From Pseudomonadota bacterium (GTDB taxonomy: Bacteria; Pseudomonadota; Alphaproteobacteria; Caulobacterales; Caulobacteraceae): a stretch of DNA of 37,640 nt. Positions 1 through 7,236 of the stretch are shown piece by piece. The first letter of the stretch is position 1; every line of letters begins with the position of its first letter. The position numbers and the translations under genes are program-made. Below the pieces are notes generated by a model. It had not been told where the DNA came from. It worked only from the letters and a program-made list of their open reading frames with translations, and did no database searches. The DNA lies in contig JAEXZS010000039.1 in assembly GCA_023451375.1 (NCBI GenBank), positions 1-37,640 of the forward strand. The letters run 5' to 3'.

Positions 1-315
1 GTGCGCCCGTTCGGCGACTGGGGCGTGCCGACGGCGCGCGCCCTGGTCGACGCCGCCGCCGCCGCGCCCGGCCTGCCGCTGATCGGTTCCGGCGGAATCC
101 GGGACGGGCTGGACGCCGCGCGGGCCATCCGACTGGGCGCGCGGGTCGTCGGCCAGGCGGCGGGAGTGCTTGAGGCGGCCTTGGTCTCGACCGAGGCGGT
201 CACCGAGCATTTCGAGATCCTGGCGGCGCAACTGAGACTCGCCTGCTTCTGCACCGGTTCGGCCGATCTCCTCGCCCTGGCTCAAGCGCCCCTGATGGAT
301 CCGCTCCGCTTCTGA
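1..315 (+). CDS. fni: Type 2 isopentenyl-diphosphate delta-isomerase, C-terminal part (5' truncated by window)
   Basis: The enzyme interconverts IPP and DMAPP with FMN and NADPH and supplies precursors for carotenoid synthesis. Only the last 104 codons are present; the frame is open at base 1, so the GTG there is not the real start. Visible family features are the FGDWGVPTA segment, the phosphate-binding SGGIRDGLDAARAI segment and the C-terminal FCTGSADLLAL-APL ending typical of FMN-dependent Idi-2. The 3' end overlaps the convergent crtZ by 34 bp. Position next to crtZ fits the Brevundimonas-type carotenoid cluster. The identification rests on the C-terminal third only, but these segments are distinctive. 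Confidence 0.88.
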   Translation: MRPFGDWGVPTARALVDAAAAAPGLPLIGSGGIRDGLDAARAIRLGARVVGQAAGVLEAALVSTEAVTEHFEILAAQLRLACFCTGSADLLALAQAPLMDPLRF

Positions 316-779
316 ACCAGCTCGGCTTTCAGGGCGCGGACGGGCCGCACCCACAGGAAGCCGAAGGAGACGCATCCCTCCTTCGTCCGCACGGCGTGAT
401 GCAGCCGATGCGCCTGAATCCGCTTGCGCCAGAAGGCCGACCGGCCGGAGAAGCCGGTCGGGTAGCGCTGATGCACCAGCCCATCATGGAAATAGGCGTA
501 CACAGCGCCGTACGCCGTTATGCCCAGTCCGATCGGCAGCGCCCATATCCACCCATGGACGCCGACGGCGATGAGCACGATGGCGGGCACGGCGAAGACC
601 ACCGCGAACAGGTCGTTCTTCTCCAGGACGTCGTGATGCGGCTCATGGTGGCTGCGGTGCCAGCTCCAGAGCCACCCATGCATGACATAACGGTGCATCG
701 CCCAGGCGAAGACCTCCATGCCCAGGAAGGTCGTCACGAACACCACAAGCATCGTCGCGAAAAACATGGGGGACAGCAT
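282..779 (-). CDS. crtZ: Beta-carotene 3-hydroxylase CrtZ
   Basis: CrtZ is a non-haem di-iron membrane enzyme that hydroxylates C-3 of beta-ionone rings, making zeaxanthin or, with a ketolase, astaxanthin. The 165-aa product has the family's normal length and all four histidine clusters: HRYVMH (about residues 29-34), HRSHH (41-45), HDGLVH (about 98-103) and HRLHH (about 124-128), set among hydrophobic helices. The start at 779 has no obvious Shine-Dalgarno; an in-frame ATG four codons further in (767) is possible. It is convergent with the isomerase gene and divergent from the 2,2'-hydroxylase-like gene, so the roughly 60 bp between the two hydroxylase genes must hold both promoters. Confidence 0.93.
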   Translation of the reverse strand: MLSPMFFATMLVVFVTTFLGMEVFAWAMHRYVMHGWLWSWHRSHHEPHHDVLEKNDLFAVVFAVPAIVLIAVGVHGWIWALPIGLGITAYGAVYAYFHDGLVHQRYPTGFSGRSAFWRKRIQAHRLHHAVRTKEGCVSFGFLWVRPVRALKAELVQKRSGSIRGA

Positions 780-841
780 ACGCCGGGTCGCCGTCGGCCG
801 CCATGCTTGACCCGCCCGCGCGTTTGGTCGCCAGTGCGGCC

Positions 842-1585
842 ATGATCACGGATCTGCTTCTCACCACCCTCGCCCTCAGCGGCATCATCGCGGCGCGCTA
901 CCTCGTCGTGGCGACGGCGGCCCACCGGCTGCTGTGGTCGGGGAGCGGGCGTGGACGGCGGCTCAACCATCGCCCGACCGCCAAGGGACGCGTCCGGCGT
1001 GAGATCGTCGCCTCGCTGGTCGCCTGCCCGATCTACGCCTTTCCCGCCGCGCTGGTGCTGGAGCTGTGGAAGCGAGGCGGAACAGCGCTCTACGCGGACC
1101 TGGATGCGTGGCCCCTGTGGTGGATCCCGGCCAGCTTCCTCGTCTACCTTCTGGCCCACGACACCTTCTATTACTGGCTGCACCGAAGCCTGCACCATCC
1201 CAGGGTCTTTCCCTGGGCGCACGCCGAGCATCATCGGTCGCGCGATCCCAGCGCCTACGCTTCCTTCGCCTTCGATCCGGCCGAGGCGGCCGCCACGGCC
1301 TGGTTCCTGCCCGCCCTGGCCATGGTCGTGCCGCTCCACTGGGGCGTGGCCTTGACGCTGCTGACGGTGATGACGGCGGCCGCGGTGCTGAACCATGTCG
1401 GGCGAGAGGTGTGGCCGCAGCGGTGGTTGGCCGCACCCCCGCTGCGCTGGCTCATCACGGCGACGCATCATGATGCGCATCACAAGCGCTTCAACGGCAA
1501 CTACGGCCTCTACTTCCAATTCTGGGATGATGTCGCCGGCACGGCGGTAAGGTCCTCGCACCCGTCTCGCGCACCGTCGCCCTGA
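842..1585 (+). CDS. crtG: Sterol desaturase/fatty acid hydroxylase family protein, probable carotenoid 2,2'-beta-hydroxylase CrtG
   Basis: This is a membrane di-iron hydroxylase of about 247 aa. It carries the superfamily histidine boxes HDTFYYWLHRSLHH, HAEHH and THHDAHH, separated by hydrophobic segments. Other family roles (sterol C-5 or fatty acid hydroxylation) share this pattern, so substrate is inferred from context: in Brevundimonas sp. SD212 the 2,2'-hydroxylase CrtG lies beside crtZ and the isomerase. I chose ATG 842 because the protein then begins directly with a hydrophobic segment and leaves promoter space from crtZ; an in-frame ATG at 803 adds 13 residues of unlikely sequence. 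A strong terminator lies about 100 bp after the stop. The class is secure; the CrtG assignment is moderate. Confidence 0.7.
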   Translation: MITDLLLTTLALSGIIAARYLVVATAAHRLLWSGSGRGRRLNHRPTAKGRVRREIVASLVACPIYAFPAALVLELWKRGGTALYADLDAWPLWWIPASFLVYLLAHDTFYYWLHRSLHHPRVFPWAHAEHHRSRDPSAYASFAFDPAEAAATAWFLPALAMVVPLHWGVALTLLTVMTAAAVLNHVGREVWPQRWLAAPPLRWLITATHHDAHHKRFNGNYGLYFQFWDDVAGTAVRSSHPSRAPSP

Positions 1586-1651
1586 CCGGATGGGCGACGC
1601 CGATGCTGCTCCGCTTCCAAGTAGAGCGCCGCACTGGCGCACTGAGGCCCC

Positions 1652-1693
1652 GCGGGTTAAGGTCGACGCCTTCATACGACCTTACCCGCTGCC
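1652..1693 (+). promoter_or_regulatory. Hairpin mutually exclusive with the downstream terminator (attenuator-like or sRNA structure)
   Basis: GCGGGTTAAGGTCG at 1652-1665 is complementary, with one bulged base, to CGACCTTACCCGC at 1677-1689. The downstream arm shares 1684-1689 with the 5' arm of the terminator at 1684-1709, so the two hairpins cannot form together. This is the geometry of an attenuator or of a small RNA ending in an intrinsic terminator. No leader peptide or known riboswitch was recognised. Confidence 0.45.
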
Positions 1694-1714
1694 TTTCTCG
1701 GCAGCGGGTTTTTT
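1684..1714 (+). terminator. Strong Rho-independent terminator
   Basis: A perfect 10-bp stem (ACCCGCTGCC at 1684-1693 with GGCAGCGGGT at 1700-1709) closes a 6-nt loop and runs into six T residues (1709-1714). It ends transcription from the crtG-like gene or from a small RNA between 1586 and 1714. Confidence 0.88.
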
Positions 1715-1789
1715 CTGAGCAAGGGCGGGCCGCTATTCCAGCGCGGTCTCGGCCCTTCGTGGGGGTCGTCTCTCCATCTCTCGCCGCAC

Positions 1790-1807
1790 CGCAACAAATC
1801 TGTTGCG
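1790..1807. promoter_or_regulatory. Perfect inverted repeat upstream of the Anbu operon, candidate operator
   Basis: CGCAACA-aatc-TGTTGCG is a perfect 7-bp inverted repeat with a 4-bp spacer, 51 bp before the first operon gene. No T-run follows, which argues against a terminator. It lies in the only non-coding space where the operon promoter can be. The cognate regulator is not identifiable from the sequence. Confidence 0.5.
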
Positions 1808-1858
1808 AAAGCGCTATGGCTGCGTTCAGTCTGTAAAGGTTGATCGCAGCGGGGGCGG

Positions 1859-3280
1859 ATGACGAAGGCGTTCGACGAAATGACGGGCGACGGATCGGGA
1901 ACGGTCCGTGACAGCTACAAGGCCTTGGCGGCCTGGCTGGAGCGTACGCCCCCGGACCTGCTTCAGGCCCGCTCGCGCCAGGCGGAGCTGTTCTTTCGCC
2001 GCATGGGGGTGACCTTCGCCGTTTATGGCGACGCTGAGTCGAATGAACGCCTGATCCCCTTCGACGTCGTGCCGCGCATCATCAACGCCGCGGAATGGGC
2101 GCATCTGGAAAAGGGGCTGAAGCAGCGCGTTACGGCGATGAACGCCTTTCTGCGCGACATCTACGGCTCCCAGGAGTGCATCAGGGCCGGCGTCGTGCCC
2201 GCCGACCTGATCCTGACCAACCCGCACTATCGGCCCGAGATGCAGGGGCGCCGCCCGCCCGGCGACGTGTGGTGCCACATCGCCGGCGTCGATCTGGTCC
2301 GTACAGGCGAGGACGGCTTCTATGTGCTGGAAGACAACGTCCGCACGCCCAGCGGCGTCTCCTACATGCTCGAGAACCGCGAAATGATGATGCGGCTCTT
2401 CCCCGACCTCTTCACGGAACATCGGGTGCGGCCGGTGGACGGCTATACCGACAACCTGCTGCGCTCGCTCCAGGCCTCGGCCCCGGCCGGGGCGGGCGAG
2501 GACCCGGCCATCGTCGTGATGACGCCCGGACCCTTCAACTCGGCCTATTACGAGCACAGCTTCCTGGCCGACAAGCTGGGCGTGGAGTTGGTCGAGGGCG
2601 GCGACCTGTTCGTCAACGACGACACCGTCTTCATGCGGACGACCGAAGGCCCCAGGCGCGTCGACGTCATCTATCGCCGCATCGACGACGAATTCCTGGA
2701 TCCTCTGACCTTCAGGCCGGATTCGGCGGTGGGGGTTCCCGGCATCATGGCCGCCTACCACGCCGGACGGGTCACCCTGGCCAACGCCGTCGGCACGGGC
2801 GTCGCCGACGACAAGGCGGTCTACACCTACATGCCGGAGATCATCCGCTTCTTCACAGGCGAGGAGGCGATCCTGAAGAATGTGCCGACCTGGCGCTGTC
2901 GCGAGCCGCAGGCGCTGAAGGCGGTGCTGGACCAGCTGGACCAGCTGGTGGTCAAGGAGGTCGGCGGCTCTGGCGGCTACGGCATGCTGGTCGGTCCGGC
3001 CGCGACGAAGGCCGAGATCGAGGCCTTCCGCGCCAGATTGATCGCCGACCCCGACGACTTCATCGCCCAGCCCACCTTGAGCCTGTCGACCGCGCCGACG
3101 CTCGACGGGGCCGGTCTGGCGGCGCGTCACGTGGACCTGAGGCCCTTCGTCCTGACCAGCCCCGCCGGGGTGCGGGTGACGCCGGGCGGTCTGACGCGGG
3201 TGGCGCTGAAGCCCGGCTCGCTGGTGGTCAACTCCAGCCAGGGCGGCGGAACCAAGGACACCTGGGTGCTGAACGACTGA
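1859..3280 (+). CDS. Circularly permuted ATP-grasp type 2 protein (Anbu operon)
   Basis: This 473-aa protein belongs to the circularly permuted ATP-grasp type 2 family (formerly DUF404/DUF407), predicted to form an amide or peptide-like bond with ATP; the substrate is unknown. Visible family segments include RRMGVTFAVYG, the ERLIPFDVVPRII stretch, LTNPHYRPEM, VLEDNVRTPSGVSYMLENR, and a later VVKEVGGSGGYGMLVGP segment that carries the glycine-rich nucleotide loop. ATG 1859 follows a G-rich stretch. Its stop overlaps the next ATG as TGATG, implying translational coupling. With an alpha-E protein, a transglutaminase and Anbu downstream, it forms the known Anbu gene set, thought to make and turn over a short peptide or peptide tag; that role is inferred, not shown. 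Confidence 0.92.
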   Translation: MTKAFDEMTGDGSGTVRDSYKALAAWLERTPPDLLQARSRQAELFFRRMGVTFAVYGDAESNERLIPFDVVPRIINAAEWAHLEKGLKQRVTAMNAFLRDIYGSQECIRAGVVPADLILTNPHYRPEMQGRRPPGDVWCHIAGVDLVRTGEDGFYVLEDNVRTPSGVSYMLENREMMMRLFPDLFTEHRVRPVDGYTDNLLRSLQASAPAGAGEDPAIVVMTPGPFNSAYYEHSFLADKLGVELVEGGDLFVNDDTVFMRTTEGPRRVDVIYRRIDDEFLDPLTFRPDSAVGVPGIMAAYHAGRVTLANAVGTGVADDKAVYTYMPEIIRFFTGEEAILKNVPTWRCREPQALKAVLDQLDQLVVKEVGGSGGYGMLVGPAATKAEIEAFRARLIADPDDFIAQPTLSLSTAPTLDGAGLAARHVDLRPFVLTSPAGVRVTPGGLTRVALKPGSLVVNSSQGGGTKDTWVLND

Positions 3281-4218
3281 TGCTTTCCCGCACCGCAGAC
3301 AGCCTCTACTGGACCGGCCGCTACATGGAGCGGGCCGACTTCCTCGCGCGCATCCTGGAGGCGGCCATTCGCCTGGCCGCGTTGCCCACGCGCGACGACG
3401 CCGCGGTGACCGCCTGGGCCGGCGCCCTCGCCTCTTCAGGCCTGAAGACCGCCTTCGACGCCACCGGGCGCGCCACGTCCGAAAGGTCGGTGCGCGAGTT
3501 CCTGGCGTTCGGCAGCGACAATCAGACCTCGATCAAGGCTTGCATCACCCGCGCCCGCACCAACGCCCGCTCGGTCCGCACCGCCCTGACGATCGAGCTG
3601 TGGGAAGCCATCAACGGCGCCTGGAACGGCCTGAACGAGATCGGCGAACCGACCCGGCGCGACGACTTCGTCAACTTCCTCGATTTCGTGAAGTCGACCT
3701 CGCTGGCGGTCGAAGGCGCCGCGTCGCGGACGATGCTGCGGAATGACGCCTACTGGTTCCTGCGGCTGGGCATGGCGATTGAGCGGGCCGACAACACCGC
3801 CCGCCTGCTGGACGTGAAGTACCACCTGCTGCTGCCGCCCGGTGAGCGGATCGGCGGACAGCTGGACTATTTCCAGTGGACCACCCTGCTGCGCGAGGTC
3901 TCGGCCCTGACCGCCTATCGCTGGGTCTATCGCGAGAGCGTGCGGCCGTGGCTGGTGGCGGACCTGCTGGTGCTGAACCGACAGATGCCCCGGTCGCTGG
4001 CCAGCTGCCAGGGCATGATCGTCAGCTATCTGGAGCGGCTGGCGGCGGACTACGGCCGGCGCGGCCCGGCCCAGCGCCTGGCCTCGGCCCGCCTGACGCG
4101 GTTCAACGAGGCCCGCATCGAGGACATCTTCCAGTCCGGCCTGCACGAATACATCCAAGCCTTTCTGAACGAGAACAACGCGTTGGGCGCGGCGATCCAC
4201 GAACAATATTTGGTCTGA
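3280..4218 (+). CDS. Alpha-E domain-containing protein (DUF403)
   Basis: This 312-aa, largely helical protein starts MLSRTADSLYWTGRYMERAD, the hallmark N-terminus of the alpha-E (DUF403) family, and repeats a similar element at WFLRLGMAIERADNTARLLDVKY. Family members accompany the circularly permuted ATP-grasp enzyme and a transglutaminase; no reaction has been demonstrated. The start is fixed by the TGATG overlap with the preceding stop. The next gene begins two bases after this stop. Length and ends are normal. Function is known only as a conserved partner within Anbu-type operons. Confidence 0.92.
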   Translation: MLSRTADSLYWTGRYMERADFLARILEAAIRLAALPTRDDAAVTAWAGALASSGLKTAFDATGRATSERSVREFLAFGSDNQTSIKACITRARTNARSVRTALTIELWEAINGAWNGLNEIGEPTRRDDFVNFLDFVKSTSLAVEGAASRTMLRNDAYWFLRLGMAIERADNTARLLDVKYHLLLPPGERIGGQLDYFQWTTLLREVSALTAYRWVYRESVRPWLVADLLVLNRQMPRSLASCQGMIVSYLERLAADYGRRGPAQRLASARLTRFNEARIEDIFQSGLHEYIQAFLNENNALGAAIHEQYLV

Positions 4219-4220
4219 CC

Positions 4221-5060
4221 ATGCGGATACGGATCGATCACACGACCCGATACGGCTACGCCCGAGCGGCGCGCTTCATCGTTCAGGTGCTGCGGCTGAC
4301 GCCCCGGTCCTGCGACGGACAACAGGTTCGCGAGTGGCGGATAGAGACCGATGTCGACGCGCGCCTGCGCCGGACGGAGGACGCCTTCGGCAACATCGTC
4401 CACAATCTCTATACCGAGCGGCCGACGGACGCCCTGACCATACGCGTCACCGGCGAGGTCTCCACCGTCGACACCGGCGGCGTGCTGCGCGGCCAACTCG
4501 AGAAGCTGCCGGAACAGGTCTTCCTGCGTGAGACCCCGCTGACCCGCCCGGACGCGGCGCTGATCGACTACGCACGGGCGATCGGCGCTGGGCGGACGCT
4601 TGACCGGCTGCACCAGCTGATGGCGGCGATCAATCGGGACGTGATATTCGCCGTCGGCGCCACCTCCGCGTCCCATACCGCCGCCGAAGCCTTCGCCCTG
4701 GGACGCGGGGTCTGCCAGGACCACGCGCAGATCTTCATCGCCTGCGCCCGACGGCTGGGCATTCCCGCCCGCTATGTGTCGGGGCATCTGAGCCGCTCGG
4801 ACGGCCTGCATGAGCAGGAGGCGGCGCATGCCTGGGCGGAGGCCTATGTCGAGGACCTGGGCTGGGTCGGCTTCGATCCGGCCAATGGTGTCTGTCCCAC
4901 GGACCACTACGTCCGGGTCGCGATCGGGTTGGACGCGCTCGGCGCGGCGCCGATCCGGGGCACGAGCTACGGCGGCGGTTCCGAAAGTCTCACCGTCGCC
5001 CTGCATGTGCGGCCTGTGCAACAGGGGCAGCAGCAACATCAGACCAAGGGATGGTCCTGA
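4221..5060 (+). CDS. Transglutaminase-like cysteine protease/amidase (Anbu operon, copy 1)
   Basis: The 279-aa protein has the bacterial transglutaminase-like N-terminal beta domain (MRIRIDHTTRYGYARAAR...) followed by the papain-like core. The catalytic triad is visible: Cys165 in GRGVCQDHA, His203 in AAHAWAEAYV and Asp219 in GFDPANG. Such proteins usually hydrolyse or transfer amide bonds and accompany ATP-grasp ligases. The ATG is two bases after the alpha-E stop. A 64-bp gap separates it from Anbu. The last roughly 20 residues are Gln-rich and probably disordered. The physiological substrate is unknown. Confidence 0.92.
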   Translation: MRIRIDHTTRYGYARAARFIVQVLRLTPRSCDGQQVREWRIETDVDARLRRTEDAFGNIVHNLYTERPTDALTIRVTGEVSTVDTGGVLRGQLEKLPEQVFLRETPLTRPDAALIDYARAIGAGRTLDRLHQLMAAINRDVIFAVGATSASHTAAEAFALGRGVCQDHAQIFIACARRLGIPARYVSGHLSRSDGLHEQEAAHAWAEAYVEDLGWVGFDPANGVCPTDHYVRVAIGLDALGAAPIRGTSYGGGSESLTVALHVRPVQQGQQQHQTKGWS

Positions 5061-5124
5061 TCGTTCTGCCGCCCGAATCTGCTAGCGTCGGGCGATTCGC
5101 ATCGCGGGGAGCGAACGGGACGCC

Positions 5125-5904
5125 ATGACCTATTGCGTCGGCATGCTGGTGGATGAGGGATTGGCGATGATCGCCGACACCCGCACCAACGCGGGGGTGG
5201 ACAACATCTCGTCCTACCGCAAGCTGCACATCTACAAGCGGCCGGGCGAGCGGATCCTGGCGGTCTGCACCGCCGGAAACCTGTCGGCGACCCAGACCGC
5301 CCTCGCCATGGTCGCCGAGGGAGTGAAGCTGCCGGACGCCGAAGCCGCCGAGACGCTGGAGACCGCGCCCACCCTGTTCCGCGCCGCCCAGATCCTGGGT
5401 CATGCGCTGGCGACGGTGCGGGCGACCCTGAACACGCCGCCGACCCCAACCGCCGACGCGCTGAACGTCAACGCCTCCATGCTGCTGGGCGGCCAGATCG
5501 CGGGCGGCAAGATGGGGCTGTACCTCATCTACGGCCAGGGCAACTTCATAGAGTGCGGTCCGGACACGCCCTACCTGCAGATCGGCGAGCTGAAGTACGG
5601 CAAGCCGATCCTCGATCGGGCCCTACGCACCGGCACGTCGCTATCGGAAGCGGTGAAGCTGGGGCTGATCTCCTTCGACTCGACCATCCGGTCCAACATC
5701 GCCGTCGGCCCGCCGCTGGATCTCATCATCATGCCGCGCGACAAGCTGGTCGGGATGGAGCGCCGGATCGACGCCGAAGACGCCTATTTCCGCGACCTGG
5801 GTCGTCGCTGGTCGGAGGCCCTGGCCTCCGCGCACCGGGCTATGCCGAACCCGACCTGGCTGAACGAAGCGACGCCGACGCCGACCGCCGACCCTGTCCG
5901 CTGA
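5125..5904 (+). CDS. Anbu, proteasome-type peptidase (HslV-like ancestral beta subunit)
   Basis: Anbu is an Ntn-hydrolase-fold relative of HslV and the 20S proteasome beta subunit; published structures show open helical or ring assemblies rather than closed rings. The 259-aa product begins MTYCVGMLVDEGL and continues ADTRTNAGVDNIS, diagnostic for Anbu; Thr2 would be the N-terminal nucleophile after Met removal. The C-terminal extension beyond the beta-subunit core contains RRIDAEDAYFRDLGRRW, also usual in the family. The context (ATP-grasp, alpha-E, transglutaminase) matches the classical Anbu operon. The start is preceded by a gggagcg-like Shine-Dalgarno. No unfoldase partner is encoded nearby, consistent with an ATP-independent peptidase. 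Confidence 0.92.
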   Translation: MTYCVGMLVDEGLAMIADTRTNAGVDNISSYRKLHIYKRPGERILAVCTAGNLSATQTALAMVAEGVKLPDAEAAETLETAPTLFRAAQILGHALATVRATLNTPPTPTADALNVNASMLLGGQIAGGKMGLYLIYGQGNFIECGPDTPYLQIGELKYGKPILDRALRTGTSLSEAVKLGLISFDSTIRSNIAVGPPLDLIIMPRDKLVGMERRIDAEDAYFRDLGRRWSEALASAHRAMPNPTWLNEATPTPTADPVR

Positions 5905-6075
5905 TCGACCAGGGGCGCAAGCCAAGGGCTCGATGTGCGCGGGCCACGCTTGGCCGCGGCTTCATCCTGACCGCAGGCCGGGGGCCCGCCGGCGTGCGGC
6001 GCGAGCGCGCAGCGTCACGGAACGGCCCCAGTCGCATGGCGTTGAGCGGCCTGCTTCTCCCTTCCAGGACCTCCC

Positions 6076-6852
6076 ATGAAACTGCGCGTGCGCGCCCAGC
6101 TCGTCTATCGCTTCGATCCGCCGACGGACGCCATCTACAAGATTCAGGTGGCGCACTGGCCGGGCCAGCACGTGATGGAGGAGAGCCTGACCTTCGATCC
6201 CCCCGTCGTCTTCCATGAAGACGAGGACGCCGAGTTCGGGGCCCGGACGCTGCGCTGCCACGTGGCGGGCGAGGTGACGCTGACCTATGAGGCCGTGGTG
6301 GAGAACGGCCGGCTGAGGGGCCTGCCGCCCAGCGTGTCGCAACATGACTGGGGCGAGCTGCCGGCCGAGGTCCTGCCCTATCTGTCGCCCAGCCGCTATT
6401 GCCCCTCGGATCAGTTCGGGCGGTTCGTGACCCGCGAGTTCGGCGACACTTCCGGCGGGACGCGGGTGCTGGCGATCCTCGACTGGATAGGCGCCAACAT
6501 CGACTACGAGCATGGTGTTTCCGACACCGAGACCACGGCAGCGCGCACCTTCATCGACCGGGCGGGGGTTTGCCGCGACTTCACCCACCTGGGCATGACC
6601 TTGTGCCGGGCGTCCGGCATTCCGGCGCGGGCGGTCAGCGCCTACGCCCACCAACTGACGCCGCCCGACTTCCACGCCATCTTCGAGGTCTGGCTGGACG
6701 ACGGCTGGTGGCTGGTCGATCCCACGCGCCTGGCGCCGGTGGAGGGGCTGGTGCGCATCGCCTGCGGTCGCGACGCCGCCGACATCGCCTTCCTGACCAC
6801 TCAGGAGCGCTGCGAAGTTGTCCGTCAGTCGGTGACGGTGGAACCGGCGTAG
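6076..6852 (+). CDS. Transglutaminase-like protein, second copy
   Basis: This 258-aa protein has an N-terminal beta domain (LRVRAQLVYRFDPPTDAIYKIQVA) and a transglutaminase core with Cys166 in AGVCRDFTH, His200 in PDFHAIFEV and Asp215 in LVDPTRLAP. It differs clearly from the first copy (GVCRDFTH against GVCQDHAQ), so it belongs to another subfamily rather than being a recent duplicate. It follows Anbu in the same direction after 171 bp in which I see no gene and no clear terminator; it may be a separate unit. A likely substrate cannot be named. Confidence 0.9.
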   Translation: MKLRVRAQLVYRFDPPTDAIYKIQVAHWPGQHVMEESLTFDPPVVFHEDEDAEFGARTLRCHVAGEVTLTYEAVVENGRLRGLPPSVSQHDWGELPAEVLPYLSPSRYCPSDQFGRFVTREFGDTSGGTRVLAILDWIGANIDYEHGVSDTETTAARTFIDRAGVCRDFTHLGMTLCRASGIPARAVSAYAHQLTPPDFHAIFEVWLDDGWWLVDPTRLAPVEGLVRIACGRDAADIAFLTTQERCEVVRQSVTVEPA

Positions 6853-6925
6853 ACCGCCCGCCGCCATGCGCGCAAGCCGCCTTTCTTGCCGGAGGCAGCC
6901 GAGGACGGGGCTCGATCTTTCGCCA

Positions 6926-6942
6926 CCGCGCGCTTCGCGCGG
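6926..6942. repeat. GC-rich hairpin after the second transglutaminase
   Basis: CCGCGCG-ctt-CGCGCGG forms a perfect 7-bp stem 74 bp after the stop, followed by a second imperfect hairpin of G-run and C-run to about 6959. There is no proper T tract, so it could be a weak terminator or a repeat-type element. Apart from these structures, the tRNA terminator and the att region, I see nothing between 6853 and 7236. Confidence 0.35.
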
Positions 6943-6980
6943 GAGGGGCCTCGCCCCCTTCATCCTGTCCGCCAAACGCA

Positions 6981-7006
6981 AAGAAGCCGCCCGAAGGCGG
7001 CTTCTT
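6981..7006 (-). terminator. Intrinsic terminator of the tRNA-Pro gene (UUCG tetraloop)
   Basis: AAGAAGCCGCC (6981-6991) pairs perfectly with GGCGGCTTCTT (6996-7006). Read on the minus strand the loop is TTCG, a stable tetraloop, and the stem ends in a T-rich tail. It lies just beyond the CCA end of the tRNA-Pro remnant, where the tRNA terminator is expected. Confidence 0.75.
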
Positions 7007-7034
7007 AAACACCACGCTAAATCAGAGATTTAGA

Positions 7035-7079
7035 TGGTCGGAGCGACAGGATTCGAACCTGCGACCCCTTGACCCCCAG
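7035..7079 (-). other. attL: 3' 45 bp of tRNA-Pro(GGG), separated from its 5' half
   Basis: Read on the minus strand this is the 3' part of a tRNA-Pro: anticodon loop CTGGGGG, the TCAAG stem arm, a T arm with GGTTCGAATCC, the acceptor strand and CCA. The 5' half (acceptor 5' strand, D arm, 5' anticodon arm) is absent to the right, where unrelated sequence and an integrase gene follow. The break falls exactly at the anticodon loop, a usual crossover site for tRNA-targeting tyrosine integrases. The fragment is thus the chromosomal side of the left junction; the reconstituted tRNA should lie at the far right end of the element, outside the window. Confidence 0.85.
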
Positions 7080-7095
7080 CGGCCTCCAATGCCTT

Positions 7096-7115
7096 TTCAG
7101 GACTGTTCAGGACTG
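7096..7115. repeat. Tandem 10-bp repeat beside attL
   Basis: TTCAGGACTG occurs twice in perfect tandem (7096-7105, 7106-7115), 17 bp inside the tRNA junction. Its position suggests arm-type binding sites for the integrase or an excisionase. It is followed by a small dyad around GTGCTAACGCAC. Confidence 0.6.
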
Positions 7116-7184
7116 TGCTAACGCACTGTTTTTAGAAAGTTTTTGAATTCATCTCTCTTCATCGCTATGCTTCGAGTTGCTGCA

Positions 7185-7206
7185 ATTTGCTCCCCATTTG
7201 CTCCCC
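7185..7206. repeat. Tandem 11-bp repeat just upstream of the integrase gene
   Basis: ATTTGCTCCCC is repeated perfectly in tandem (7185-7195, 7196-7206), 31 bp before the chosen integrase start. It could be a second set of recombinase arm sites or an operator controlling the integrase promoter. No protein was assigned to it. Confidence 0.6.
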
Positions 7207-7236
7207 AAAATCGGGGCGCTTCGGACGAGGATTCAG

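Noticed and set aside
734..3130. Long minus-strand frames opposite the crtG-like and ATP-grasp genes.
   Set aside because: Antisense shadows with low-complexity composition; the plus-strand products are recognisable proteins.
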